From contig JBNKLQ010000004.1 in NCBI GenBank assembly GCA_050292445.1, positions 1-44,100 of the forward strand: a stretch of 44,100 nucleotides of DNA, read 5' to 3'. Positions 33,400-42,200 of this stretch are shown piece by piece. Below the pieces are notes generated by a model. That model had not been told where the DNA came from. It saw nothing but the letters and a program-made list of their open reading frames with translations, and ran no database searches. This DNA is from Leptofilum sp050292445 (GTDB lineage: Bacteria > Chloroflexota > Anaerolineae > Promineifilales > Promineifilaceae). Made by a program: the position numbers and the translations under genes. Within the stretch, counting starts at the first letter, position 1. Each line of letters begins with the position of its first letter.

Positions 33400-34914
33400 T
33401 TAGGTGGGTTGTTTGCGGATGAGGCGTAGGAGGGCGGGAATTTCTTTGCCGCCAAGCAGCAGGTTCACTATGACGTAACTTACTGCGCCCACATTACCGG
33501 CAATCAGCAGGTATAGAATGGTAGAGGTGATGAATTGGCCGATGACGAGGATGAGGATGGTGAGTACGGCCGTTCCCAGCAAAGCTCGTCCTGCCACTAT
33601 TAGTAATGGTTTCACTTCTAACTTGTTCAGCCAGAATAATATGGTGGAAAGTAGCGTAAAAGCCACCGTGCTGGCCAGTGCCAGACCAACCACGCCCAAA
33701 TTGCCTACCAGCGCGTAGGCAAAAGCGACGTTAACCACCAGCCAGCCCAGATAGGCAAACATGGGCGTGCGCGTATCGTGCTGGGCGTAGAAGAGGCGGG
33801 CCACGATTTCCAGCGTGGCTTCGGCTACCAGACGCACGCTAAAGGCCAACAAAACAGTGTACACCAATCGAGTTGAGTTGGCGTCGAATACCTCTCCTTC
33901 AAGCAAAAAAGAAATGGCCGATTCACCGAGCAGCACCATGAGCGCTGCCGCCGGAATGGTGAGGGTCCAGATGATACCTAGAGCGTTTACGGCCGTTTCC
34001 CGCATTTGCTCCCGTTGCCCCGCATTAAACAGCTCTGCCAGCGTCGGGAAGATTACCAGGGCAATAGCTGTGCCAAACAATGTTTCAGGGAGCTGCATTA
34101 GAGCATAGCCATAAAAATAGCCGGATGTGTTCCCTTCGGGCAGGCCGGACGTCAGGCGAATGATAAACAAATCAGCAATTTGAATGGTGCCCAAGGTGAC
34201 GATGCGCGGCCCCATCAGCCGCACAATTTCAGCCACGCCGCTGAGTCGCCAGTTGAGCGATGGCTGGTAGCCAATGCGATATTTAATCAACGCAGGTACT
34301 TGAATGCCGATGTGCAGGATGCCGCCCACCACCGTGCCCCAGGCCAAACCCAAAATACCCAACTGCGGCACAAGTAAAAGCAGTCCCACCACATAACCAA
34401 TGTCCAGCGCCAGCGGTGCCAGCGCAGGCAGGGCAAAATGTTGGTGGGCGTTTAACATGCTGCTAAATACGCCGCTGATGCCAAAAATTGTTGTCTGGAT
34501 GAGGATAATGCGCATGATGTCGGCAGTGAGCTGTTGCAGCTCTGGCGTAAAGTCTGGCACCAGCACGACGCGCGTCAACCAGGGGGCGATGATGGCCCCG
34601 ACGGCCGAAACAGCCCCCAGCAGCAAAATCACAATGGTGAGGATACTATTGCCCAGCGTCAGTGCTTTTTGGCGCGACTCATTATTGAGATAGTTAGAGT
34701 AGACGGGAATAAACGCGGCGGCCAGCGAGCCACCGGCAATCAAAACAAAAAAGACCTCGGGCAGCTGGTTGGCGGCGGTGAAGGCATCATAAGCGGCGGA
34801 GGTTCCAAACCTGCGGGCGATCAGCTGGAGGCGGATGAGTCCGGTTACCTTGCCCAATCCCAAAAAGAGGATGACCAATACGGAGGAGCGTAAAAGATGT
34901 CGGGCGCGATCCAT
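33400..34914 (-). CDS. murJ: Lipid II flippase MurJ
   Basis: 504 residues from ATG 34914, a polytopic membrane protein of the MVF family with about 14 hydrophobic segments. N-terminal marks include LGLGKVTGLIRLQLIARRFG, TAANQLPEVFF and GGSLAAAFIPVY. It moves lipid-linked peptidoglycan precursor across the membrane. A TTG extension to 34935 is rejected because a promoter places the transcription start exactly at the ATG. The gene diverges from a GT4 glycosyltransferase. Confidence 0.93.
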   Translation of the reverse strand: MDRARHLLRSSVLVILFLGLGKVTGLIRLQLIARRFGTSAAYDAFTAANQLPEVFFVLIAGGSLAAAFIPVYSNYLNNESRQKALTLGNSILTIVILLLGAVSAVGAIIAPWLTRVVLVPDFTPELQQLTADIMRIILIQTTIFGISGVFSSMLNAHQHFALPALAPLALDIGYVVGLLLLVPQLGILGLAWGTVVGGILHIGIQVPALIKYRIGYQPSLNWRLSGVAEIVRLMGPRIVTLGTIQIADLFIIRLTSGLPEGNTSGYFYGYALMQLPETLFGTAIALVIFPTLAELFNAGQREQMRETAVNALGIIWTLTIPAAALMVLLGESAISFLLEGEVFDANSTRLVYTVLLAFSVRLVAEATLEIVARLFYAQHDTRTPMFAYLGWLVVNVAFAYALVGNLGVVGLALASTVAFTLLSTILFWLNKLEVKPLLIVAGRALLGTAVLTILILVIGQFITSTILYLLIAGNVGAVSYVIVNLLLGGKEIPALLRLIRKQPT

Positions 34915-34920
34915 ATGCGG

Positions 34921-34949
34921 ATTGTATCTTTTCAAGGTTGGTATGCCAA
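34921..34949 (-). promoter_or_regulatory. Leaderless promoter of murJ
   Basis: On the minus strand TTGGCA (34949-34944), 17 bases, TACAAT (34926-34921). Counting seven bases beyond the -10 box gives +1 at 34914, the A of the ATG. No ribosome site is needed or present. Confidence 0.6.
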
Positions 34950-34954
34950 TGTGC

Positions 34955-35007
34955 CAGTAATCAGTAAGTCAGTAATCAGTAAGTCAGTAATCAGTGATCA
35001 GTTACTG
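34955..35007. repeat. 15-base tandem repeat between murJ and the GT4 gene
   Basis: CAGTAATCAGTAAGT occurs twice (34955-34969, 34970-34984), followed by CAGTAATCAGTGATC. The last copy extends into CAGTAA...TTACTG (34985-35007), a hairpin. The array lies between two divergent promoters. Further degenerate ACTG-rich sequence continues to about 35050. Confidence 0.75.
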
Positions 35008-35054
35008 AACACTGGTTTACTGGTTACCGAATACTGCCCAATTGAACACTGCGA

Positions 35055-35060
35055 TATAAT
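35055..35060 (+). promoter_or_regulatory. Leaderless -10 box of the GT4 gene
   Basis: Perfect TATAAT, then six bases, then the ATG at 35067. The expected transcription start is the A of the start codon. The -35 region is poor. Confidence 0.5.
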
Positions 35061-35066
35061 GCGAAT

Positions 35067-36170
35067 ATGTTATCAATCGTTCATGTTTACAAAGATTATT
35101 GGCCAGTTGTGGGTGGCATTGAAAATCATATCAAGGATTTAGCCGAAGCAGAGGCGGCGCTGGGGCATGAAGTGACGGTGCTGGTGACAAATCCAGGCGG
35201 ACGGCCGTCTCGTGAAATGCTCAACGGCGTGCAGGTGATTCGGGCGGGGCGGTTGGCGACGGTTGCTTCGACGCCGCTGAGCCTGACGCTGCCCTTTTTG
35301 CTGTCCAAACTGCGGCCCGATGTGACGCAGATTCATTTTCCCTATCCGGTGGGGGAGTTGAGCCAATGGTTATTGCGGCGCAAACGGCCGTACGTTATCA
35401 CTTATCATAGCGACGTGGTGAAGCAGCAGCGCATCTTGCGTCTCTACAATCCGCTGTTGCGCCGGGTGCTGGCCGAGGCGGCCGGTATTTTGGTTGCCAG
35501 CCCCAACTATGTGCAAAGTTCACCTTATTTACGGCCGTTGGCCGCCAAATGCACCATCGTTCCCTTTGCCGTGGATGTGGAACGCTTTGCCGGGGCTGAA
35601 CCACTTTTTGTGGGAGACGGCCGTTTCACCTTGCTGTTCATGGGGCGGCACCGCTACTACAAAGGGGGCGACGACTTGATTCATGCCATCGCCCAGCTGC
35701 CAGCCGATTTGCCCGTGCGCCTGCTGATGGGCGGTAATGGCCCGCTGCGCAGTGAGTGGGAACAGTTGAGCCACAGTCTGGGAATGCAGGAAAAAATCCA
35801 GTTTGTGGGGGAGTTAAGCGAAGCCGATCTGCCTAAATTTTATGCCAGCGGCGACCTGTTTGTGTTGCCGGCCAACAGCCGGGCCGAGGCGTTTGGCAAG
35901 GTGCTGCAAGAAGCGATGGCTGCTGGATTGCCCTGTCTCACCACGGAATTGGGCACCGGCACATCGTTTGTGGTGCAGGATGGCGTAACTGGCCGCGTCG
36001 TGCCGCCGCAGCAGCCGGAGGCGTTGGCCAACGCCATCCAGGAGTTGGTCACCCAGCCAGAACTGTGCCGAAAAATGGGCCAGGCAGGGCAAGATCGTGC
36101 CAGGCAAGAATTTAGTTTAGCGCAGATGGTGGAGAAGGTGCAGGGAGTTTATACGGCCGTACTTCATTGA
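35067..36170 (+). CDS. Family 4 glycosyltransferase
   Basis: 367 residues, a GT-B fold. The N-terminal acceptor half has YWPVVGGIENHIKDLA, and the C-terminal donor half has FMGRHRYYKGGDDLI and the E-x7-E signature EAFGKVLQEAMAAG. Such enzymes add sugars to lipid-linked glycans or exopolysaccharides. The nearby murJ, ligase fusion and WecA/TagO genes suggest a cell-envelope glycan. The ATG is fixed by the leaderless -10 box. Confidence 0.9.
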   Translation: MLSIVHVYKDYWPVVGGIENHIKDLAEAEAALGHEVTVLVTNPGGRPSREMLNGVQVIRAGRLATVASTPLSLTLPFLLSKLRPDVTQIHFPYPVGELSQWLLRRKRPYVITYHSDVVKQQRILRLYNPLLRRVLAEAAGILVASPNYVQSSPYLRPLAAKCTIVPFAVDVERFAGAEPLFVGDGRFTLLFMGRHRYYKGGDDLIHAIAQLPADLPVRLLMGGNGPLRSEWEQLSHSLGMQEKIQFVGELSEADLPKFYASGDLFVLPANSRAEAFGKVLQEAMAAGLPCLTTELGTGTSFVVQDGVTGRVVPPQQPEALANAIQELVTQPELCRKMGQAGQDRARQEFSLAQMVEKVQGVYTAVLH

Positions 36171-36192
36171 CCCTCGACCTTCAAATCCCTGT

Positions 36193-36198
36193 TATAAT
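36193..36198 (+). promoter_or_regulatory. -10 box upstream of pgm
   Basis: Perfect TATAAT, 52 bases before the pgm ATG. No clear -35 box at 16-18 bases; TTGACC lies 20 bases upstream, overlapping the end of the GT4 gene. Confidence 0.4.
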
Positions 36199-36249
36199 TG
36201 CCCCAGATTTCTAACCCTTTTCAAACTTGAAATAGCTAAGGAGCGACTA

Positions 36250-37896
36250 ATGGCCCTTCATCCCCTTGCTGGCAAACCCGCCCCAAGCGATATGCTTGTG
36301 AACATCCCTCGCCTTATTTCTGCCTACTACACCACGAAACCCGATCCCGCCAATATCGAGCAAAAAGTCAGCTTTGGCACCTCTGGCCACCGTGGTTCGT
36401 CGTTTGCAGCCAGTTTTAACGAAGATCACATTTTGGCCATCAGTCAGGCCATTTGCGAATATCGGCAGCAGGTGGGCATTAGCGGCCCACTCTACCTGGG
36501 GATGGACACGCATGCGCTGTCCGAAGCGGCGCAGGCGACTTCCATTGAGGTTTTTGCGGCCAATGGGGTTGAGCTGTTTATTCAGGACGGACTGGGCTAC
36601 ACACCGACGCCGGTTATTTCTCATGCGATTTTGACGCACAACAACGGCCGTACCAACAGTCGGGCTGATGGGGTGGTGATCACGCCTTCGCACAATCCAC
36701 CGGACGATGGTGGCTTAAAATATAATCCGCCAGAAGGGGGACCAGCGGCATCGGCCACAACCAAATCGATCCAGGACCGGGCCAACGAAATTTTGGCCGA
36801 TGGGCTGAAGGCGGTGAAGCGCCTGCCGCTGGCCAAAGCGATGCAGGCCAGCAATGTTCATCACTATGACTACGTTTCTCCTTTTGTGGCAGACCTGGGA
36901 CAGGTGGTGGATATGGCCGCGATTGCCAACGCAGGGCTGAAAATTGGCGTCGATCCGATGGGCGGTGCGGGCGTGGGTTACTGGGAACCGATTGCCGAAC
37001 GGTATGGGTTGGATTTGACGGTGGTCAATACGGCCGTTGACCCCACCTTCCGCTTCATGACTGTAGATAAAGATGGCAAAATTCGCATGGATTGCTCCTC
37101 GCCCTACGCCATGGCCAGCTTGATCCGGCTCAAAGACGAATTTGACATCGCCTTTGGCAACGATCCAGACGCTGACCGCCACGGCATCGTCACCCAAAGC
37201 GCGGGGCTGCTCAATCCGAATCATTATTTGGCCGTGGCCATCTGGTATCTGTTTCAAAACCGTCCCCAATGGGGCGACGCCACCGCCATTGGCAAAACCC
37301 TTGTCTCCACCTCCATGATCGATCGCGTGGCCAACCATTTAGGGCGACGATTGGCGGAAGTACCAGTGGGCTTCAAATATTTTGTCGATGGTCTGGTGGA
37401 TGGTTCTTATGGTTTTGGTGGCGAGGAAAGCGCGGGTGCCTCATTTTTGCGCCAGAATGGCAAGGTATGGACGACAGACAAGGATGGCCTCATTCTAAAC
37501 TTGTTGGCGGCGGAAATTACGGCCGTTACCAATCGCGACCCCGGTGAACATTACAAAGAATTGGAAAGCCTCTTTGGCAGCCCGGTCTACGAACGCAGCG
37601 ATGCGCCTGCCTCCCGCGAGCAAAAAGCAATCCTCAGCAACCTGTCACCAGAGATGGTGACGGCCAGCAGCATGGCGGGTGATCCCATCACCGCCAAGCT
37701 GACCCACGCGCCGGGCAACCGAGCGGCCATCGGTGGCCTGAAAGTGGTAACAGAAAATGGCTGGTTTGCCGCACGGCCGTCTGGCACTGAGGACATCTAC
37801 AAAATTTACGCCGAAAGCTTCAAAGGCGAAGACCACCTCCGCCAAATCCAGGCCGAAGCCAAAGAAATTGTGCAAGCTGCCTTTGATGGCACTTAG
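36250..37896 (+). CDS. pgm: Phosphoglucomutase (alpha-D-glucose)
   Basis: 548 residues, the same length as E. coli Pgm (546). It interconverts glucose-1-phosphate and glucose-6-phosphate. FGTSGHRGS lies at 42-50, the phosphoserine S147 in VVITPSHNPP, the Mg site DPDADRHG at about 305, and the C-terminal phosphate-binding RPSGTEDIYK. AAGGAG lies 8 bases before ATG 36250. It connects the glucan phosphorylase product to glycolysis and to nucleotide-sugar supply for the envelope genes. Confidence 0.96.
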   Translation: MALHPLAGKPAPSDMLVNIPRLISAYYTTKPDPANIEQKVSFGTSGHRGSSFAASFNEDHILAISQAICEYRQQVGISGPLYLGMDTHALSEAAQATSIEVFAANGVELFIQDGLGYTPTPVISHAILTHNNGRTNSRADGVVITPSHNPPDDGGLKYNPPEGGPAASATTKSIQDRANEILADGLKAVKRLPLAKAMQASNVHHYDYVSPFVADLGQVVDMAAIANAGLKIGVDPMGGAGVGYWEPIAERYGLDLTVVNTAVDPTFRFMTVDKDGKIRMDCSSPYAMASLIRLKDEFDIAFGNDPDADRHGIVTQSAGLLNPNHYLAVAIWYLFQNRPQWGDATAIGKTLVSTSMIDRVANHLGRRLAEVPVGFKYFVDGLVDGSYGFGGEESAGASFLRQNGKVWTTDKDGLILNLLAAEITAVTNRDPGEHYKELESLFGSPVYERSDAPASREQKAILSNLSPEMVTASSMAGDPITAKLTHAPGNRAAIGGLKVVTENGWFAARPSGTEDIYKIYAESFKGEDHLRQIQAEAKEIVQAAFDGT

Positions 37897-37937
37897 ATGG
37901 TCATGCCAATTGCTTTCAGGCAGCAAATAATCTTAAA

Positions 37938-37966
37938 CTGTCATTCCTGTGAAAACGGGAATGACA
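37938..37966. repeat. REP-like hairpin after pgm
   Basis: CTGTCATTCC and GGAATGACAG form a stem around a 9-base loop. The stem shares GTCATTCC with the double hairpin at 11181-11233. It may also serve as an mRNA 3'-end structure for pgm. Confidence 0.55.
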
Positions 37967-37982
37967 GCCGGAGTTAGAGAAT

Positions 37983-38609
37983 ATGAATCCAGGTGTTGAT
38001 AACTATTTGGCGGTGGGCTGCGGCCGCTGCCCTTTGGGTGGCACGCCAGAGTGCAAAGTCCACAATTGGACAGAACCGTTGGTGAAGCTTCGGGAAATTT
38101 TGCTGACATGCGACCTGACCGAAGAGGTGAAATGGAGCGTCCCTTGCTACACGGTTGACGGCAAAAACATCCTGTTACTGAGTGCCTTCAAAAATTACTG
38201 CTTCATCAGCTTTTTCAAGGGGGCTTTGCTCAAGGACCCCCAGGGGGTTTTAATTCAGCCCACTAAAAACTCGCAGGCTGACCGCCAGCTTCGCTTTACT
38301 ACTGTGCAGCAAGTTGCAGAGCTTGAGCAAGTGATAAAAGCGTACGTACGGGAAGCGATTGAGGTGGAGAAAGCGGGTTTGGAAGTTGCATATAAAGAAA
38401 CCGCACAGTTTGACGTGCCAGATGAGTTACAGGCTGTTTTTGACGAAGATCCAGCCTTCAGAGAAGCGTTTCATGCATTAACGCCAGGACGACAACGGGG
38501 CTATTTGCTTTATTTTTCTGGTGCCAAGCAGTCCAAAACGCGCACTTCGCGGATAGAAAAATGTATGCCGCAAATTTTTGAAGGCATAGGGTTACACGAT
38601 CGATATTAG
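37983..38609 (+). CDS. YdeI/OmpD-associated family protein (DUF1801 plus C-terminal OmdA region)
   Basis: 208 residues. The N-terminal DUF1801 domain (about 30-130) shows EEVKWSVPCYTVDGKNILLL and FISFFKGALLKDP. The C-terminal region has AFREAFHALTPGRQRGYLLY and AKQSKTRTSRIEKC, the YdeI/OmdA hallmark. The E. coli homologue was linked to antimicrobial-peptide resistance; the biochemical function is unknown. GGAG precedes the ATG by 10 bases. Confidence 0.85.
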   Translation: MNPGVDNYLAVGCGRCPLGGTPECKVHNWTEPLVKLREILLTCDLTEEVKWSVPCYTVDGKNILLLSAFKNYCFISFFKGALLKDPQGVLIQPTKNSQADRQLRFTTVQQVAELEQVIKAYVREAIEVEKAGLEVAYKETAQFDVPDELQAVFDEDPAFREAFHALTPGRQRGYLLYFSGAKQSKTRTSRIEKCMPQIFEGIGLHDRY

Positions 38610-38635
38610 CGTGGAGCAAGAGGGTTTGCTTGGGT

Positions 38636-39154
38636 ATGGATATTTTTAAATCCGGGTTGGAATTTGTAAACATAGTCGAAAATTATCGGGTTGGGATGCA
38701 AGATATTGAACCGTGTTTAGTGGTGCTTAACGAAGTTGAAAAAAAGTATGATGTTAGGCTCGTGGCTTCTGGATTAGAGTATGAGGTTGTTGATGGCAAT
38801 TTGGTGAGCAGAGAAATAAGGAATAATCGTGTATTGCAGGACCCTGGTGAAGAAGTTTTAGAGGAAATATTTATCAATCAACTGTTTCCCTTTTTGTCTG
38901 AAACCAATGCCTTCCTTTGGTCAGCTTTCCCCGATAATTTTGATATGATCTTTCAAGATCGTTGTTTTTTCCACGCAACAGCACGGGCATATGCTTCTAC
39001 TTATGCTCGATGGGCTAACCTAACAGGGTGGTTAGGAGCTAAGAATTGGGATTACAGGCAGTTTTATTACGCCCAAGGTTTTACCTCAGAATCATATGAG
39101 TGGCTACAAACTCTTTATCGGGTGATAAAGGATCGGGAAGTTAGGATTGTTTGA
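38636..39154 (+). CDS. Unrecognised soluble protein of different composition
   Basis: 172 residues from ATG 38636 (a TTG two codons earlier is also possible, with AAGAGGG before it). No membrane segment, no signal peptide and no motif that I recognise. It is rich in aromatic residues near the end (WANLTGWLGAKNWDYRQFYYAQGF). Base use is more A+T-rich and codon use is less biased than its neighbours. It contains no ACGGCCGT copy, although one lies immediately after its stop. Possibly acquired from elsewhere. Confidence 0.6.
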   Translation: MDIFKSGLEFVNIVENYRVGMQDIEPCLVVLNEVEKKYDVRLVASGLEYEVVDGNLVSREIRNNRVLQDPGEEVLEEIFINQLFPFLSETNAFLWSAFPDNFDMIFQDRCFFHATARAYASTYARWANLTGWLGAKNWDYRQFYYAQGFTSESYEWLQTLYRVIKDREVRIV

Positions 39155-39200
39155 AACGGCCGTTTACCATTCACTATTTTTCAGTTAACATTGCGGGCTT

Positions 39201-42200
39201 ATGGAAACAAAACTCTCTCGCTGGTGTGATGGTCTCATTGAGGTTGGCTGGCTTTTTGTGGTCATTGCCGTGCCGCTATTCTTCAATATTCATTCCGATC
39301 GTGTTTTCGAACCGGATAAATTGACCCTTATGCGCTCCATTGCCGTGGTGATGGGGGCTGCCTGGTTGGTAAGATTTGTCGATTTGCGCCAGTGGCAGCA
39401 AGTCTCTCGCCTGCGCTGGCGCGCTGATGATTCCTTTTGGCGGATGCCCTTTTTGCTCATTATCACCCTGTTGTCGCTGGTTTACATTATCTCCTCGCTC
39501 TTTTCTGTTACGCCAAGCGTGAGTTGGGCCGGATCTTACCAGCGTTTGCAGGGCACGTACACCACACTCTCCTACATCATCATTTTTGGCACAACAATTG
39601 CCACGATGCGCACCAGGGCACAGGTGCGACGGTTGGTAACGGCCGTTATCATCACCTCCATCCCCATTGCCTTTTATGGTCTTTTGCAACATTTCGATTT
39701 GGACTCATTGCCCTGGGCGGGCGACGTGACGGCGCGTGTGGCCGGCCACATGGGCAACGCCATCTTCATTGCCGCCTATCTCATCATGGCCGTACCGTTA
39801 ACGGTGGCTCGGATCATCGCCTCGTTTAGCAGCATTTTGAGCGATGAAGAGCTGTCCAGCGCAGACGTGATGCGCTCCTCGGCTTACATTTTTGCCGCAG
39901 CTATTCAGCTGATTGCCATTTACTGGTCTGGCAGTCGTGGTCCCTGGCTCGGTTTAGGGGTGGGGCTGTTTGCCTTCATTCTGGTAGTGTTGGTGGGGCT
40001 GCGCAATGCTTCTGAAGAGCAAGGACGTTTTCGCTTGCAAGAGGCAGGTGTGGGGGCGTTATTTGTGTTGGCGGGAACGGCCTTTTCTTACACCATTATT
40101 CTGCTTATTTTGCGTGGGCTTACCGGGGCGGGCTATCTGGCTAGTCTGGCCGGGCCAATGTCTAGCTTTGTCGCTTTTGTGGCTGCGGTGGGCTTGGTCA
40201 TCGTGGGCATGTTTGTTTTGGTGGCCGCACAGCGCGGCTGGCGCTGGCTCTGGTTTAGCTGGCTGGTGATGTCGCTGTTGCTGGCCGTGTGGCTGGTGAT
40301 GTTTAATCTGACCAATGAGCAGTATGCCGATGTTCCCGTTGTGGGCAGCGTTTTTAGTACCCTGAATGAATGGCGCGATTTACCCCGCATTGGCCGCCTG
40401 GGTGAGGTGCTGGAAGCGGACACCGGTACGGGCCGGGTGCGGACCCTTATCTGGGAAGGTGTGTTGGAGCTAATCCAGCCGCACGAGCCGATCAGCTTCC
40501 CTGATGGCAGCACAGACACCTTCAACTTTTTGCGTCCGCTCATCGGCTATGGACCAGAGTCGATGTACGTGGCCTATAATGGGTTTTATCCGCCGCAGCT
40601 GGCCACGCTGGAAGCGCGCAATGCCTCTCCAGATCGTTCGCATAACGAAACGTTTGACGCTTTGGTGATTACGGGTCTGTTAGGCTTTTTGGTCTGGCAG
40701 GCGCTGTATTTGAGCGTCTTTTTGTACGGGTTCCGTTGGCTCGGGGTGCTGCGCACCAAGTTTGAGCGCAATTTGCTCATTGGCCTATGGATTGGTGTGG
40801 GGGTGATAACGGCCGTTGCCTTCACCATTTGGCGCGGTGTGGTGTACATCGGCGTGGCGCTGCCTTTTGGCTCCATTGCCGGATTGGTCCTCTACCTCAT
40901 TTATTACGCCCTGTTTGCCGATAGCTCTGAAGGTGGCGACCAGCCCTTTGCGGCGGAGCGGCTTTTGGTGGTGGCGCTGGTGGCCGCAATTTTAGCCCAT
41001 TTTGTGGAGATTCATTTTGGTATCGCCATCTCAGCCAGTCGTTTGCACTTCTTTTTGTATGTGGGGTTGCTTTTCATCATTACTTACTGGCTGCCTCGGC
41101 AGCAAGGGACGGCTGCAATAGAGACAGCCGAAGAAGAGGCACCCGCCGTTTCTAAAAGAAAACGCCGTCGTGCTGTGCGTACCCGACCCGCCATTTTCTC
41201 TGGTTGGGTGGGGCCGGTGCTGCTTTATGGCTTTATGTTGGCCCTCATTTTGGGCATTATTGGCTTTACCTACACAACCTATGCTCAGCCGCCCGACTTG
41301 GTGCTGGAGAGTGTGGATGATTTAAAGGCCATTGATATCCTGCACCAGAGCTTTTTTCTTAACATCAAGCGCGATTTCACTGAATCTCCCTTTGTCTATT
41401 TGATGGCGGTCCTGACCTGGAGCCTGGGCTTGCTTATTGCCGTGAGCGAAATGTTGAAGGACGGGGATTTGAAGGTAACGGCCGTTGTCAGCCAAATCAA
41501 GAACAGTCAGCGAACCATCGTCACGGCTGCTTTTTTGGTGATGGGGATCGTTTCCCTGTTGTATCGGTTGATCATTCCGCTCCCGGCAAATGTTGGGGCT
41601 ACCGCTTTACTGGGCCAAACATTGCTCTGGATGTGGGGCGCGCTTTGTTTGTGGGCAGGCGGTAATTTACAGTTCCGCTTTACCAAAAATGATCGGCTGT
41701 TTGCTGCTGGGGTGGCTGTGGTTGGCTTGCTTTTTACGCTGCCCATCATGCTGGGGGGTGGCTTTTTAGCAGGATTGTTGGTTGTTATTTTCAGTGGGGC
41801 AATGCTGTACCTGCTTTGGGATCCAAACTGGCGCAATTTGCTGACACCCATTGCCATTATGGCTGGGATCTCATTTGTGATTGGCTTGCTTTACGCTTAT
41901 TTCCAGGCCAACCTGTATCGCTTTTCGCTGCTGTACCGAGCTTACGTGCCACCGCCGGAAACGGTGGATCAGCTTTTTGATTACCTTGTTGAAGAAGCGG
42001 CGCAGGCGGCCGGTTTCCTGACCTATTTTTATGTTTTCGTTTTGGGTTTGATGTTGCTAGCAGCTTTTGTGGTGAGCCTGAGCAAGAAGCCCCGGCTGCG
42101 AAACAATGGTTCAACACCGGGTTATGCTTTGCTGGGCGTGTTGGGGATTACGGCCGTATTCCTCATCCTTACCACCAATTTGCGCGTCGTCCAGGCCGAT

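Noticed and set aside
34955..35007. CRISPR-like array
   Set aside because: Units are contiguous with no spacers and only 15 bases long, and no cas genes are present.
36715..37338. 207-codon minus-strand frame inside pgm
   Set aside because: Shadow of the pgm gene; no motif, and the pgm frame carries all catalytic motifs.
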